NCBI RefSeq assembly: GCF_022829345.1
Contig: NZ_JAKSXV010000096.1
Span: 248,001-312,000 of the forward strand
Reading direction: 5' to 3'
DNA: 64,000 nucleotides
From: Methylobacterium sp. J-090
Lineage (GTDB): Bacteria > Pseudomonadota > Alphaproteobacteria > Rhizobiales > Beijerinckiaceae
In this document: in pieces, positions 10,333 to 18,846 of the stretch
Layout: each line of letters opens with the position of its first letter
Position numbering within the stretch: position 1 is the stretch's first letter
Translations under genes and position numbers: made by a program
The notes under the pieces: generated by a model
The model's input: only the letters and a program-made list of their open reading frames with translations
Told to the model about the DNA's origin: nothing
Databases searched by the model: none

Positions 10333-11247
10333 TCAACCCGAACCATGGGACGCGGCCTTCGGAAACGGCGAAGCCGAGACCAAGCTTCCTTCGATCCGGG
10401 GGCGCAAGATCGCGATCTCCTCGGCCATGAAGTTCATGAAGGCGCGCACGCGGGCAGCGTGTCGCAGGTCGGGATGGGTCAGGAGCCACAGGCCGGTGGA
10501 AAGATCGGGTTCGTGGTCCGACAGCCGGACGAGGTCCGGGCGCCCATCGGCCGACCAGCGGGGCAGGGGACCGATGCCGAGGCCCGCCTCCACCGCCTCG
10601 CGCAGGCCCAGCACGGTGTTGAGGGTGAGAACGATCCGGTCCGAGGCGGCCCGGGCTTGCGCGAACCGGACGAAGCGTCCGCCAGCGACACTCTCGCCCG
10701 GGACGATCCAGGGGCATTCGCCGAAGGGCCGGCCGGCGAAGTCGGCCCTCCCGTAGATCGCCCAGGCGATGGTCGCGAGGCGCCGCCCGACCAGGGTCGG
10801 CGGCGGGGCGTCGCTGGCCCGCAGGGCCACATCCGCATCGCGGCGGGACAGGTTGAGGGCCTCTTCCGCCACCACGAGGTCGAGGCGAATGCGAGGATAA
10901 CGCCGCGTGAACCGTGCCAGCGACGGCATCAGCATGTCGGCGACGAGGCTCGCCGGGGCGGTGATCCGCAATTCGCCCGCCGGATTCTGATCCTGGCCCG
11001 CGAGTTCGCGGGTGAAGCGCTCGACATCCCCCGCCATGCGGGCGGCCGCCTCCATCATGGCGAGGCCCGCCGCCGTCGGCGCGTAGCCGGCGCGGTGGCG
11101 GTCGAACAAGGTCGTGTCGAGGGCCGCCTCGATCCCGGCGAGGCGCCGGAACGCCGTCGAGGGGTTGATGCCGAGCTGCTCGGCCGCCCGCGTCAGACCG
11201 CCGGACTCCGCGATGGCGCGCACGAGGCGAAAATCATCCCAATCCAT
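10333..11247 (-). CDS. LysR-family transcriptional regulator
   Basis: 304 residues. The N-terminal winged helix-turn-helix (WDDFRLVRAIAESGGLTRAA, INPSTAFRRLAGIEAAL) is followed by the LysR substrate-binding domain (AGELRITAPASLVADMLMP onward). It is divergent from wrbA with a 138-base gap that holds two 14-bp direct repeats, so it probably controls wrbA and itself. Which ligand it senses cannot be said; wrbA hints at quinones or oxidative stress. The start was set at MDWDDFR rather than the upstream in-frame ATG. Confidence 0.88.
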   Translation of the reverse strand: MDWDDFRLVRAIAESGGLTRAAEQLGINPSTAFRRLAGIEAALDTTLFDRHRAGYAPTAAGLAMMEAAARMAGDVERFTRELAGQDQNPAGELRITAPASLVADMLMPSLARFTRRYPRIRLDLVVAEEALNLSRRDADVALRASDAPPPTLVGRRLATIAWAIYGRADFAGRPFGECPWIVPGESVAGGRFVRFAQARAASDRIVLTLNTVLGLREAVEAGLGIGPLPRWSADGRPDLVRLSDHEPDLSTGLWLLTHPDLRHAARVRAFMNFMAEEIAILRPRIEGSLVSASPFPKAASHGSG

Positions 11248-11262
11248 TCCTGACGCCTGCTT

Positions 11263-11308
11263 GCATTTTCGCAAGGATCATCATGCGGATCGGGGCATTT
11301 TCGCAAGG
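11263..11308. promoter_or_regulatory. Direct-repeat operator between lysR and wrbA
   Basis: The 14-mer GCATTTTCGCAAGG occurs at 11263-11276 and again, identical, at 11295-11308. The 32-bp spacing is close to three helical turns. The first copy sits in TTGC-N6-GCAA, which satisfies the T-N11-A pattern of LysR boxes. The position in the divergent gap supports a LysR binding site. Confidence 0.6.
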
Positions 11309-11385
11309 CCCGTTCCGGGTGATAAGGGTCGACGAGACCCATGCCGTCGTTCCGGCGGCGTGGGACATCCCGAGGAGACGACACG

Positions 11386-11985
11386 ATGACCAAGGTTCTG
11401 GTGCTGTACTATTCGTCGTGGGGCCACGTGGAGAAGATGGCCGAGGCCGTCGCCGAGGGAGTCCGCGAAGCCGGCGCCGAGGCGACGATCAAGCGGGTGC
11501 CGGAACTGGTGCCCGAGGAGATCGCCCGGCAGTCGCATTACAAGCTCGATCAGGCCGCCCCCATCGCCACCGTGGACGAGTTGCCGGACTACGACGCCAT
11601 CATCTTCGGCACGCCGACCCGTTACGGCAACATGGCCGCCCAGATGAAGCAGTTCATCGACCAGACCGGCGGCCTGTGGGCCAAGGGCGCGCTGGTCGGC
11701 AAGGTCGGCTCTGCATTCACCTCGACGGCGAGCCAGCATGGCGGCCAGGAGACGACGTTGACGAGCTTCCACACGGTGCTGCTGCACCTCGGCATGGTGG
11801 TGGTCGGCCTGCCCTACGCGTTCCAGGGGCAGATGGGCGTGGACGAGGTGAAGGGCGGCTCGCCCTACGGCGCCACCACGCTGGCGGACGGCGACGGCTC
11901 GCGCCAGCCGAGCGCCACGGATCTGGCCGGTGCCCGCTACCAGGGCCGCCACGTCGCCGGCATCGCCGCCAAGCTCGCTGGCTGA
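11386..11985 (+). CDS. wrbA: NAD(P)H:quinone oxidoreductase WrbA
   Basis: 199 residues, usual length for WrbA. The flavodoxin-like fold begins [20 protein letters not shown] with the FMN phosphate loop. Later signatures are [19 protein letters not shown] and [15 protein letters not shown]. It reduces quinones by two electrons with FMN and NAD(P)H, preventing semiquinone redox cycling. It is divergent from a LysR gene and ends in a strong terminator. The start at MTKVLVL follows GGAGACGAC. Confidence 0.95.
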   Translation: MTKVLVLYYSSWGHVEKMAEAVAEGVREAGAEATIKRVPELVPEEIARQSHYKLDQAAPIATVDELPDYDAIIFGTPTRYGNMAAQMKQFIDQTGGLWAKGALVGKVGSAFTSTASQHGGQETTLTSFHTVLLHLGMVVVGLPYAFQGQMGVDEVKGGSPYGATTLADGDGSRQPSATDLAGARYQGRHVAGIAAKLAG

Positions 11986-12000
11986 GCGGGGACAAGAAAA

Positions 12001-12026
12001 AGGCTCGGATTGCTCCGAGCCTTGGA
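12001..12026 (+). terminator. Terminator after wrbA
   Basis: A 9-bp stem (AGGCTCGGA / TCCGAGCCT) with a 4-base loop is flanked by GAAAA upstream and TTGG downstream. It may act in both directions, since the next gene is convergent. Confidence 0.7.
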
Positions 12027-12116
12027 AGGGAAAAGGCCATTTGGGGGCTGAACTGGCCTTCGTGAACCCCCAACGGACCGCCCCGCCGGAAAGTTCCGGG
12101 CCGGCGCGAAAATAAG

Positions 12117-13094
12117 TCAACGCGGGGCGGCGGCGCGGCGCAGGCGATCGTTGATCGCCTCGCCGAGGCCCATCTGCGGGATCGGCGCGACGGCGATGGA
12201 CGCTGCGCCCGAAGCATCGAGGACCCTCAGGGCCGAGAACAGGTTCGCGGCGGCCTGGCCCAGATCGGCGGTCGGGCTGAGGTCGTGTGACGTCACGCCG
12301 GCGCCCACGGGGGGCATGCCGCCGAACCGCAGCACAGCCTCGCCCGGCTCCACCGTTACGGCGTCGAGGCGGACGCGGGCGCGCGGTGCGTAATGCGAAA
12401 CGAGGAGGCCCGGCCCGATCGGTGCCGTGCCGGCGGCCGGCTCCGGACCCAGAAGGGCACATCCCAGCACCCGTTCCAGATCGGCCCGGGTGACCCCGCC
12501 CGGCCGCAGCAGGCGCGGGGGACCGCCGAGACAGGCGACCACCGTCGATTCGACCCCCACCGGCGCCGTGCCCCCATCGAGGATCGCATCGATCCGCCCG
12601 TCGAGGTCGGCGAGCACGTGGGCGGCCTTCGTCGGGCTGACCCGGCCCGAGCGGTTGGCCGAGGGGCCGGCCACGGGGCGGCCGACCCGCGCGAGGAGGT
12701 CGCGGGCGATGGCGTTGCCCGGCACGCGCAGGGCCACGCTCGCCAGACCGGCGCGGGCAAGATCGCAGACCGTGCAATCGGGGCCGGCCGGGACGACGAG
12801 GGTGAGGGGCCCGGGCCAGAACGCGTCAGCGAGTCGCGACGCGGCCCCATCGAACACGCCCTGCGCCTTGGCCGAGGCGGCATCGGCCAGATGCGCGATG
12901 AGCGGATTGAAGCGCGGGCGATCCTTGGCGGTGTAGATGCGGGCCACGGCCGCCGGATCGGAAGCGTCGGCGCCGAGCCCGTAGACGGTCTCCGTGGGGA
13001 ACGCGACGGTTTGCCCGAGGCCGAGACGCCGCGCCGCCTCGGCGATGCCGGCCGCGTCGGCGGTCAGGCGAAGGCTTGACCCGAGATCGTTCAT
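12117..13094 (-). CDS. L-threonylcarbamoyladenylate synthase (Sua5 type)
   Basis: 325 residues: an N-terminal YrdC domain (VAFPTETVYGLGADA, KDRPRFNPLIAH, SANRSGRVSPT) plus the C-terminal Sua5 domain, which makes it the long Sua5 form and not the short TsaC. It makes threonylcarbamoyl-AMP from threonine, bicarbonate and ATP for the t6A modification of ANN-decoding tRNAs. The start MNDLGSS was chosen over a longer frame of low-complexity sequence. It is convergent with wrbA. Confidence 0.93.
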   Translation of the reverse strand: MNDLGSSLRLTADAAGIAEAARRLGLGQTVAFPTETVYGLGADASDPAAVARIYTAKDRPRFNPLIAHLADAASAKAQGVFDGAASRLADAFWPGPLTLVVPAGPDCTVCDLARAGLASVALRVPGNAIARDLLARVGRPVAGPSANRSGRVSPTKAAHVLADLDGRIDAILDGGTAPVGVESTVVACLGGPPRLLRPGGVTRADLERVLGCALLGPEPAAGTAPIGPGLLVSHYAPRARVRLDAVTVEPGEAVLRFGGMPPVGAGVTSHDLSPTADLGQAAANLFSALRVLDASGAASIAVAPIPQMGLGEAINDRLRRAAAPR

Positions 13095-13322
13095 ATCTAA
13101 ACTATCCCTGGAAAGCGGCACCGGGCGTGGCGTGACCCGCCCCTGGGGAGAGGGCATAAATCGTTGCGCCGTCGAAACTTACCCGCGCATGGGCGGCGCC
13201 GGCGCGGGTGGGTGCTCTAGCGCCGGGTCGGCCGTTGCGTCAAACCGGGCCGCGAACGATACGCCAGGAACAGATACGCCAAGCGCACAAAGCGCGACAA
13301 GAAGACGGTTCGAGGGAGCCCC

Positions 13323-15074
13323 ATGACCTACCGTGCCCCGGTCTCAGAGATGCTGTTCGCCCTGCGCCACGTCGCCGGGCTCGATGCGGTACTGGGGGAC
13401 GACCTCACCCCCGACGACGCCCGCACGATCCTCGACGAGGCGGCCCGCGTGGCGGACGGCGTCATCGCGCCCCTGAACCGCGTCGGCGACCACCACGGGA
13501 CGCCGCTTTCCGACGGCGCCGTCACCACGGCGCCGGGCTGGCGCGAGGCCTATCGGACCTGGATCGAGGGCGGCTGGAACGGCCTGTCGGCGGCCCCGGA
13601 CCATGGCGGCCAGGGCCTGCCGCTGCTGCTCAACGCCGCCTGCACGGAGATGTGGAACGCGGCCAGCATCGCGTTCGGCCTGTGCCCGCTGCTCACCGCC
13701 GGCGGCATCGAGGCCCTGGCGCAGCACGGCTCCGAGGACCTGAAGGCGCACTACCTCGGCAAGCTCGTCTCGGGCGAATGGACCGCGACCATGAACCTGA
13801 CGGAGCCGCAGGCCGGTTCCGACCTCGCCCTCCTGCGCAGCCGCGCCGAGCCCGTCGGCGACGGCCGCTACCGCATCGTCGGCTCGAAGATCTACATCAC
13901 TTACGGCGAGCACGATCTCACCGACAACATCGTCCACCTCGTGCTCGCCCGGCTCAAGGACGCCCCGGCCGGCACGCGCGGCATCTCGCTGTTCCTCGTG
14001 CCGAAGATCCTGCCCGACGGCAGCCGCAACGACCTGCGGTGTTCGGGGATCGAGCACAAGCTCGGCATCCACGGCTCGCCGACCTGCTCCATGGCCTTTG
14101 GCGATCACGGCGGCGCCATAGGCTGGCTCATCGGCGAGGAGAACCGGGGGCTCGCCTGCATGTTCACGATGATGAACTCGGCCCGCCTCAACGTCGGTCT
14201 CCAAGGCGTCGGCATCGCCGAGCGGGCGACGCAGGGCGCCCTGGCCTACGCACGCGAGCGCCGCCAAGGGAAAGCGCCGGGCGCGCAAGCCACCAGCGCC
14301 ATCGTCGCGCATGCCGACGTCCAGCGCATGCTCTTTTCCATGAAGGCCTACACGGCGGCGGCGCGCGGCATCTGCTACCTCACGGCGGCCGCCCTCGACG
14401 CGGCGCATGGGCCCGAAGGGCAGGGGGCCCACGACCGCGCCTCGCTGCTCACCCCCGTCGCCAAGGCGTTCTCCACGGACATCGCCAACGAGGTCACGTC
14501 GCTGGGCGTCCAGGTCCATGGCGGCATGGGCTTCGTCGAAGAGACGGGCGCCGCCCAGCACATGCGCGACGCACGCATCCTCGGGATCTACGAGGGCACC
14601 AACGGCATCCAGGCCATCGATCTCGTCACCCGCAAGCTGCCGCTCCAAGGCGGCGCCACGGTCCGCGCCCAGATCGCGTCCCTGCGCCGGGTGGCGGAGG
14701 GGCTCCTGAAGGATGCCGAGCCGGCCTACGGCCATCTGGGTGCGCGCCTGCGCGCCGGGATCGAGAGCCTCGACCGGGCGACGAGCTTTCAGCTGGCGGC
14801 GCTCGCCTCCAACCGGCCGGAGACGGCGCTCGCCGGCGCGACGCCGTACCTGCGCCTGTTCGGCCTCGTCCAGGGCGGAGCCTGCCTGGCGCTGGAAGCC
14901 CGCGCCGCGCGGGCCGCCCTCCAGGCCGGCGAGACCGACCCGGCCCATGCCGGACGCATCGCCCTGGCGCGGTTCTTCGCCGAGAACGAGCTGATTGCGG
15001 CGGCCGGCCTCGCCGACAGCGTCATCGACGGCGGAGACTTCACCGAGGCGGCGGCTTTGGCGTTGGCTGGATGA
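13323..15074 (+). CDS. Acyl-CoA dehydrogenase (long DmdC-like form)
   Basis: 583 residues, longer than classic acyl-CoA dehydrogenases because of an extra N-terminal segment and a C-terminal Z-domain. Motifs include MNLTEPQAGSDL for FAD and substrate binding and ILGIYEGTNGIQAIDL at the FAD-proximal C-terminal region. This subgroup includes methylmercaptopropionyl-CoA dehydrogenase; the true substrate is not clear. It is the first gene of a rightward cluster with an enoyl-CoA hydratase and two SDR enzymes, which implies an acyl-CoA degradation route. Confidence 0.9.
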   Translation: MTYRAPVSEMLFALRHVAGLDAVLGDDLTPDDARTILDEAARVADGVIAPLNRVGDHHGTPLSDGAVTTAPGWREAYRTWIEGGWNGLSAAPDHGGQGLPLLLNAACTEMWNAASIAFGLCPLLTAGGIEALAQHGSEDLKAHYLGKLVSGEWTATMNLTEPQAGSDLALLRSRAEPVGDGRYRIVGSKIYITYGEHDLTDNIVHLVLARLKDAPAGTRGISLFLVPKILPDGSRNDLRCSGIEHKLGIHGSPTCSMAFGDHGGAIGWLIGEENRGLACMFTMMNSARLNVGLQGVGIAERATQGALAYARERRQGKAPGAQATSAIVAHADVQRMLFSMKAYTAAARGICYLTAAALDAAHGPEGQGAHDRASLLTPVAKAFSTDIANEVTSLGVQVHGGMGFVEETGAAQHMRDARILGIYEGTNGIQAIDLVTRKLPLQGGATVRAQIASLRRVAEGLLKDAEPAYGHLGARLRAGIESLDRATSFQLAALASNRPETALAGATPYLRLFGLVQGGACLALEARAARAALQAGETDPAHAGRIALARFFAENELIAAAGLADSVIDGGDFTEAAALALAG

Positions 15075-15085
15075 GCCCACGAAAA

Positions 15086-15214
15086 CCCTCCCCCCTCTGC
15101 GGGGGAGGGTGCCTGCGGAGCAGGCGGGAGAGGGGGCGACCTCTCCGGAATCGTCGCTCCCCTCTCCCGATCCTCGCTCAAGCGAGGGCCACCCTCTCCC
15201 GCAGAGGGGAGAGG
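15086..15214. repeat. Nested inverted-repeat intergenic element
   Basis: The outer arms, CCCCTCTGCGGG-GAGGGTG at about 15091-15111 and its complement at about 15189-15209, pair nearly perfectly. Inner arms GGGAGAGGGG-GCGAC (about 15126) and its complement (about 15153) nest inside. The element fills almost the whole gap between two genes of one cluster. Such palindromic spacers are typically repeated in high-GC alphaproteobacterial genomes, but no second copy lies in this window. Confidence 0.65.
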
Positions 15215-15254
15215 GAATGCGCACACGGAACGGCGAGACCAGCAAGGAACCATC

Positions 15255-16010
15255 ATGACCGAGCACGTCGTCATCGAGGACACCGGCAGCGTCCGCCTCA
15301 TCCGCCTGGACCGGCCCGACAAGCTGAACGCGCTGACCAGCGCCATGTACGATGCCCTGCGCGAGGCCCTGGCGGAGGCCGACGGGTCGGAGGCCATCGG
15401 CGCCGTGGTGTTTTCCGGCTCGCCCGGGGCGTTCAGCTCCGGCAACGACCTGTCCGATTTCGTCGAGGCCTCCCGGCATCCGTTCGAGAACTCGCCGGCC
15501 CTGCACTTCATCCGCCAGCTCGCCCGGACCCGGACACCGATGGTGGCGGCCGTGGACGGGGTCGCGGTGGGCATCGGCGCGACGCTGACGCTTCATTGCG
15601 ACCTCGTCTATGCCAGCCCGGCGGCGCGCTTCCGCATGCCGTTCGTGGAACTCGGCCTCGTGCCGGAGGCGGGCTCGAGCTACCTGCTGCCGCGCCGCGT
15701 CGGCCCGCAGCGGGCGACGGAGATCCTGCTGTTCTCCGAACCCTACGATGCCGACGAGGCCGTGCGCCTCGGGCTCGCCAACGCCGTCATCCCGGCCGAC
15801 CTGCTCCTCGACCACGCCCTGACCAAGGCCGGCCGCCTCGCCGCCCTGCCGAAGGGGCCGATGCAGGCGACCCGCGCCCTGATCCGGGGCGATCAGGCCG
15901 CCCTGGAAGCGGCGGTGGAGACGGAGGCCGTCGCCTTCGAGGCGCGCCTGCGATCCCCCGAGGCCCAGGCCGCCTTCACGACCTTCCTCAACCGGTCACG
16001 CAGAGCGTGA
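15255..16010 (+). CDS. Enoyl-CoA hydratase/isomerase family protein
   Basis: 251 residues with the crotonase fold: RPDKLNALTSAMYDAL near 22, oxyanion-hole segments FSGSPGAFSSGNDLSDF (about 53) and AVDGVAVGIGATLTLHCDLV (about 98). Glu residues around FVELGLVPEAGSS fit the catalytic pair. It probably hydrates the enoyl-CoA made by the preceding dehydrogenase. Its stop overlaps the GTG start of the next gene (GTGA), so the two are translationally coupled. Confidence 0.9.
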   Translation: MTEHVVIEDTGSVRLIRLDRPDKLNALTSAMYDALREALAEADGSEAIGAVVFSGSPGAFSSGNDLSDFVEASRHPFENSPALHFIRQLARTRTPMVAAVDGVAVGIGATLTLHCDLVYASPAARFRMPFVELGLVPEAGSSYLLPRRVGPQRATEILLFSEPYDADEAVRLGLANAVIPADLLLDHALTKAGRLAALPKGPMQATRALIRGDQAALEAAVETEAVAFEARLRSPEAQAAFTTFLNRSRRA

Positions 16011-16855
16011 CCCAGCCGCCCGACCTCCGGACAAAAGTCTGCCTCGTCGCGGGGGCGTCGCGGGGCGTCGGGCGCGGGATCGCGCAGGCGCTCGGCGAAG
16101 CCGGCGCGACGGTGATCGTCACCGGCCGGTCCAGCGAGACCGGGCCGCGCACGGACGGACGGCCCGAGACCATCGAGGACACCGCCCGGATCGTCGACGC
16201 CGCCGGCGGCACCGGGCACCATTACCTGTGCAACCACACCAGCGAGCGGGCCGTCGACACCCTGGTCCACTGGGCACTGCGCCGCTTCGGCCGGATCGAC
16301 GTCGCCGTCTCCAGCGTCTGGGGCGGCGCCGAGGGCTACGACGGCGAGCGCTACCCCGACGGAGCCGCCTGGGGCACGCCGTTCTGGCGCCGCTCGGCCG
16401 AACCGCTCTCGGAGTTCTTCGGCAGCGGGCCTTACCCTGGCCTCCTGCTCGCCCGGGCCGTAGCGCCCGCCATGGTGGCGGCGAAGGCCGGCCTCGTCGC
16501 CTTCGTGTCGTTCGATACGGGCCCCGGCTACCTCGGCGACGTGTTCTACGATCTCGCCAAGGCGACCACCAACCGCCTCGCCTTCGCCTGCGCCCAGGAA
16601 CTCGCACCGCACGGCGTCACGGCGTTGGCCCTGTCGCCGGGCTTCGTCCGCACGGAGCGCATCGTCGATCTCGGCCACGCCGATCGGGCCACGGAGAGCC
16701 CGCTCTATGCCGGCCGGGCGCTCGCGGCGCTGGCCGCCGACCCGGACATCGCGGCGCAGGCCGGGCGTATCCTGCACGCCGGCGATCTCGCCGCCCGCTA
16801 CGGCTTCACCGACGCCGACGGCACCCGGCCGGCGCGTTTCCACATCGAACCCTGA
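16007..16855 (+). CDS. SDR family NAD(P)-dependent oxidoreductase
   Basis: 282 residues from a GTG that overlaps the stop of the enoyl-CoA hydratase. The Rossmann start is VCLVAGASRGVGRGIA. Around the catalytic tetrad, YDLAKATTNRLAF supplies Tyr-x3-Lys, preceded by FVSFDTGPGYL; the usual NNAG is replaced by SSVWG. It probably oxidises a hydroxyacyl intermediate in this cluster (inference). ALSPGFVRTE is the typical segment after the active site. Confidence 0.85.
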   Translation: MTQPPDLRTKVCLVAGASRGVGRGIAQALGEAGATVIVTGRSSETGPRTDGRPETIEDTARIVDAAGGTGHHYLCNHTSERAVDTLVHWALRRFGRIDVAVSSVWGGAEGYDGERYPDGAAWGTPFWRRSAEPLSEFFGSGPYPGLLLARAVAPAMVAAKAGLVAFVSFDTGPGYLGDVFYDLAKATTNRLAFACAQELAPHGVTALALSPGFVRTERIVDLGHADRATESPLYAGRALAALAADPDIAAQAGRILHAGDLAARYGFTDADGTRPARFHIEP

Positions 16856-16864
16856 GACGACACC

Positions 16865-17725
16865 ATGACCGGATCATTGAAGGGCAAGACCCTGTTCATC
16901 ACCGGCGCCTCGCGCGGCATCGGCCTCGCCATCGGCCTGCGGGCGGCCCGGGACGGCGCCAACGTCGCCATCGCGGCCAAGACCGACCTGGCCCACCCCA
17001 AGCTCGACGGCACCATCCACACGGCCGCAGCCGCCATCGAGGCGGCCGGGGGGAGGGCACTGCCCCTGGTGGTGGATGTCCGCGACGAGGACAGTGTCGC
17101 CGCCGCCATCGGGAGAACCGCGGAAACTTTCGGCGGGATCGACATCGTCGTGAACAACGCCAGCGCCATCTCGCTGACCCGCACGCCCGAGACCGAGATG
17201 AAGCGCTTCGATCTGATGCATCAGATCAACACGCGCGGAACCTACATGGTCTCGAAATACGCGATCCCGCATCTCGAGAAGTCCGAGAACCCCCACATCC
17301 TGATGCTGTCGCCGCCCCTCGACATGGCGGAGAAGTGGTTCGCCCCGCACCTCGCCTACACAATGGCGAAGTTCGGCATGTCGCTGTGCGTGCTCGGGCT
17401 CGCCGGCGAACTCCGGCGCCAGGGCATCGCGGTGAACGCCCTGTGGCCGCGCACCACCATCGCGACGGCGGCGGTGCAGAACCTCCTCGGCGGCGAGGCC
17501 CTGATGCAGGCGAGCCGCACGCCCGAGATCATCGCCGACGCGGCCCACGCCCTGTTCGGGCTGCCGGCCCGGGAGACCACCGGCCGCTTCCTCATCGACG
17601 ACAGTTTTCTCGCCGAGCAGGGTGTCACGGACTTTACAAAATACCGCGTCACACCCGACGTCCCCCTTGCTCCGGACTTCTTCGTGCCGGATGCGAGTTT
17701 ACCGCCTCCCGGGGCCCTCGCCTGA
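16865..17725 (+). CDS. SDR oxidoreductase, HSDL2-like
   Basis: 286 residues. The Rossmann motif is TLFITGASRGIGLAIGLRAA, with NNASAISLT and active-site YTMAKFGMSLC (Tyr-x3-Lys). The sequence resembles hydroxysteroid dehydrogenase-like 2 proteins, which in eukaryotes are peroxisomal and tied to fatty acid metabolism. It starts 9 bases after the previous SDR and closes the acyl-CoA cluster that begins at 13323. Confidence 0.88.
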   Translation: MTGSLKGKTLFITGASRGIGLAIGLRAARDGANVAIAAKTDLAHPKLDGTIHTAAAAIEAAGGRALPLVVDVRDEDSVAAAIGRTAETFGGIDIVVNNASAISLTRTPETEMKRFDLMHQINTRGTYMVSKYAIPHLEKSENPHILMLSPPLDMAEKWFAPHLAYTMAKFGMSLCVLGLAGELRRQGIAVNALWPRTTIATAAVQNLLGGEALMQASRTPEIIADAAHALFGLPARETTGRFLIDDSFLAEQGVTDFTKYRVTPDVPLAPDFFVPDASLPPPGALA

Positions 17726-17735
17726 GACGTAGCCT

Positions 17736-18740
17736 GTGATCTTCATCCACCAGCCGGTCGCCGGCGCCGGGCAGACCCTGCTCGAGCGCCGTTCCCTCGA
17801 ATTGCAGGACCCGATCCCCGACGACACCGTGTGGCTCGACATGATCCGCCCGACCCGGGAGGAGGATCTCAAGGTCGAGGCGTTCATGGGCATCTCGGTG
17901 CCGACCCGCGAGGAAATGAAGGACATCGAGCCCTCCGAGCTCCTCTACGTCGAGGACGGGGCGCGCTACATGACCGGCCGGGTGCTGAGCAAGGTCAGCG
18001 ACGGCGACGAGCCGGGGCTCGCCGGCATCACCTTCATCCTGCGCGGCAACCGCCTCGTCACCGTGCGCTACGAGGAGCCGCAGGCGTTCCGGATGTACAC
18101 CCAGCGCGCCGGGCGCTCGACGGGCAACGGGCCCTCCGCCGTGCCGTCCGGCGAGACGATTCTGGCCGGCCTCATCGAGACGGTGATCGACCGGGCGGCG
18201 GACGTGCTCCAGCTCCAGGGCGAGCGCATCGACCGCCTGTCGGGCAAGATCTTCGAGGAAAAGGCCGATCCGTCGGCCCGCAACACCGCCCTGCAGGACA
18301 CGCTTCGGGCCTTGGGACGCCACGGCGACCTGATCTCGAAGCAGCGCGAGAGCCTCGTCTCCATGGAGCGCATCCTGCTCTCGCTCTCGGCCACCTACCG
18401 CACTGCCAAGGCCCCGCGCGAGTTGCGCGAGGACGTGCGCTCGACCCTGCGCGATCTCCAGTCCCTGGAGGAACACGCCACCTTCCTGTCCTCGAAGATC
18501 CAGTTCCTCCTCGACGCGACCCTCGGCCTGGTGAACCTCGAGCAGAACAACATCATCAAGTTGTTCTCCGTCATGGCGGTGGTGTTCATGCCGCCGACGC
18601 TCATCGCGTCGATCTACGGCATGAACTTCAAGGCGATGCCGGAACTCGATTGGAGCTTCGGCTACCCGATGGCGGTGGTGATGATGGTTGTCGCCGCCGT
18701 CCTGCCGTACGTCTTCTTTCGCTGGAAGAAGTGGCTGTAG
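17736..18740 (+). CDS. corA: CorA-type magnesium/cobalt transporter
   Basis: 334 residues from a GTG start. A large cytoplasmic N-terminal domain and long helix end in two membrane helices. The invariant GMN motif is in IASIYGMNF between them, and the tail is basic (FRWKKWL). CorA forms pentamers that take up Mg2+ or Co2+ down the membrane potential. It begins 10 bases after the SDR gene stop but is functionally unrelated to it. Confidence 0.93.
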   Translation: MIFIHQPVAGAGQTLLERRSLELQDPIPDDTVWLDMIRPTREEDLKVEAFMGISVPTREEMKDIEPSELLYVEDGARYMTGRVLSKVSDGDEPGLAGITFILRGNRLVTVRYEEPQAFRMYTQRAGRSTGNGPSAVPSGETILAGLIETVIDRAADVLQLQGERIDRLSGKIFEEKADPSARNTALQDTLRALGRHGDLISKQRESLVSMERILLSLSATYRTAKAPRELREDVRSTLRDLQSLEEHATFLSSKIQFLLDATLGLVNLEQNNIIKLFSVMAVVFMPPTLIASIYGMNFKAMPELDWSFGYPMAVVMMVVAAVLPYVFFRWKKWL

Positions 18741-18846
18741 GCGATCACATCCCGTATCTATCCGTTAACCGCGATCGACGTAGATCCGGAGTGCCGTGAG
18801 CATGACCCCGCAGATGGGGCCGCGGCTGCCTTCCGGAGCGCTGCCC

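Noticed and set aside
13208..16010. Long plus-strand frame preceding the SDR at 16007
   Set aside because: This part is out of frame with the acyl-CoA dehydrogenase and enoyl-CoA hydratase and reads as Arg/Pro-rich shadow. Only the part from GTG 16007 is real.
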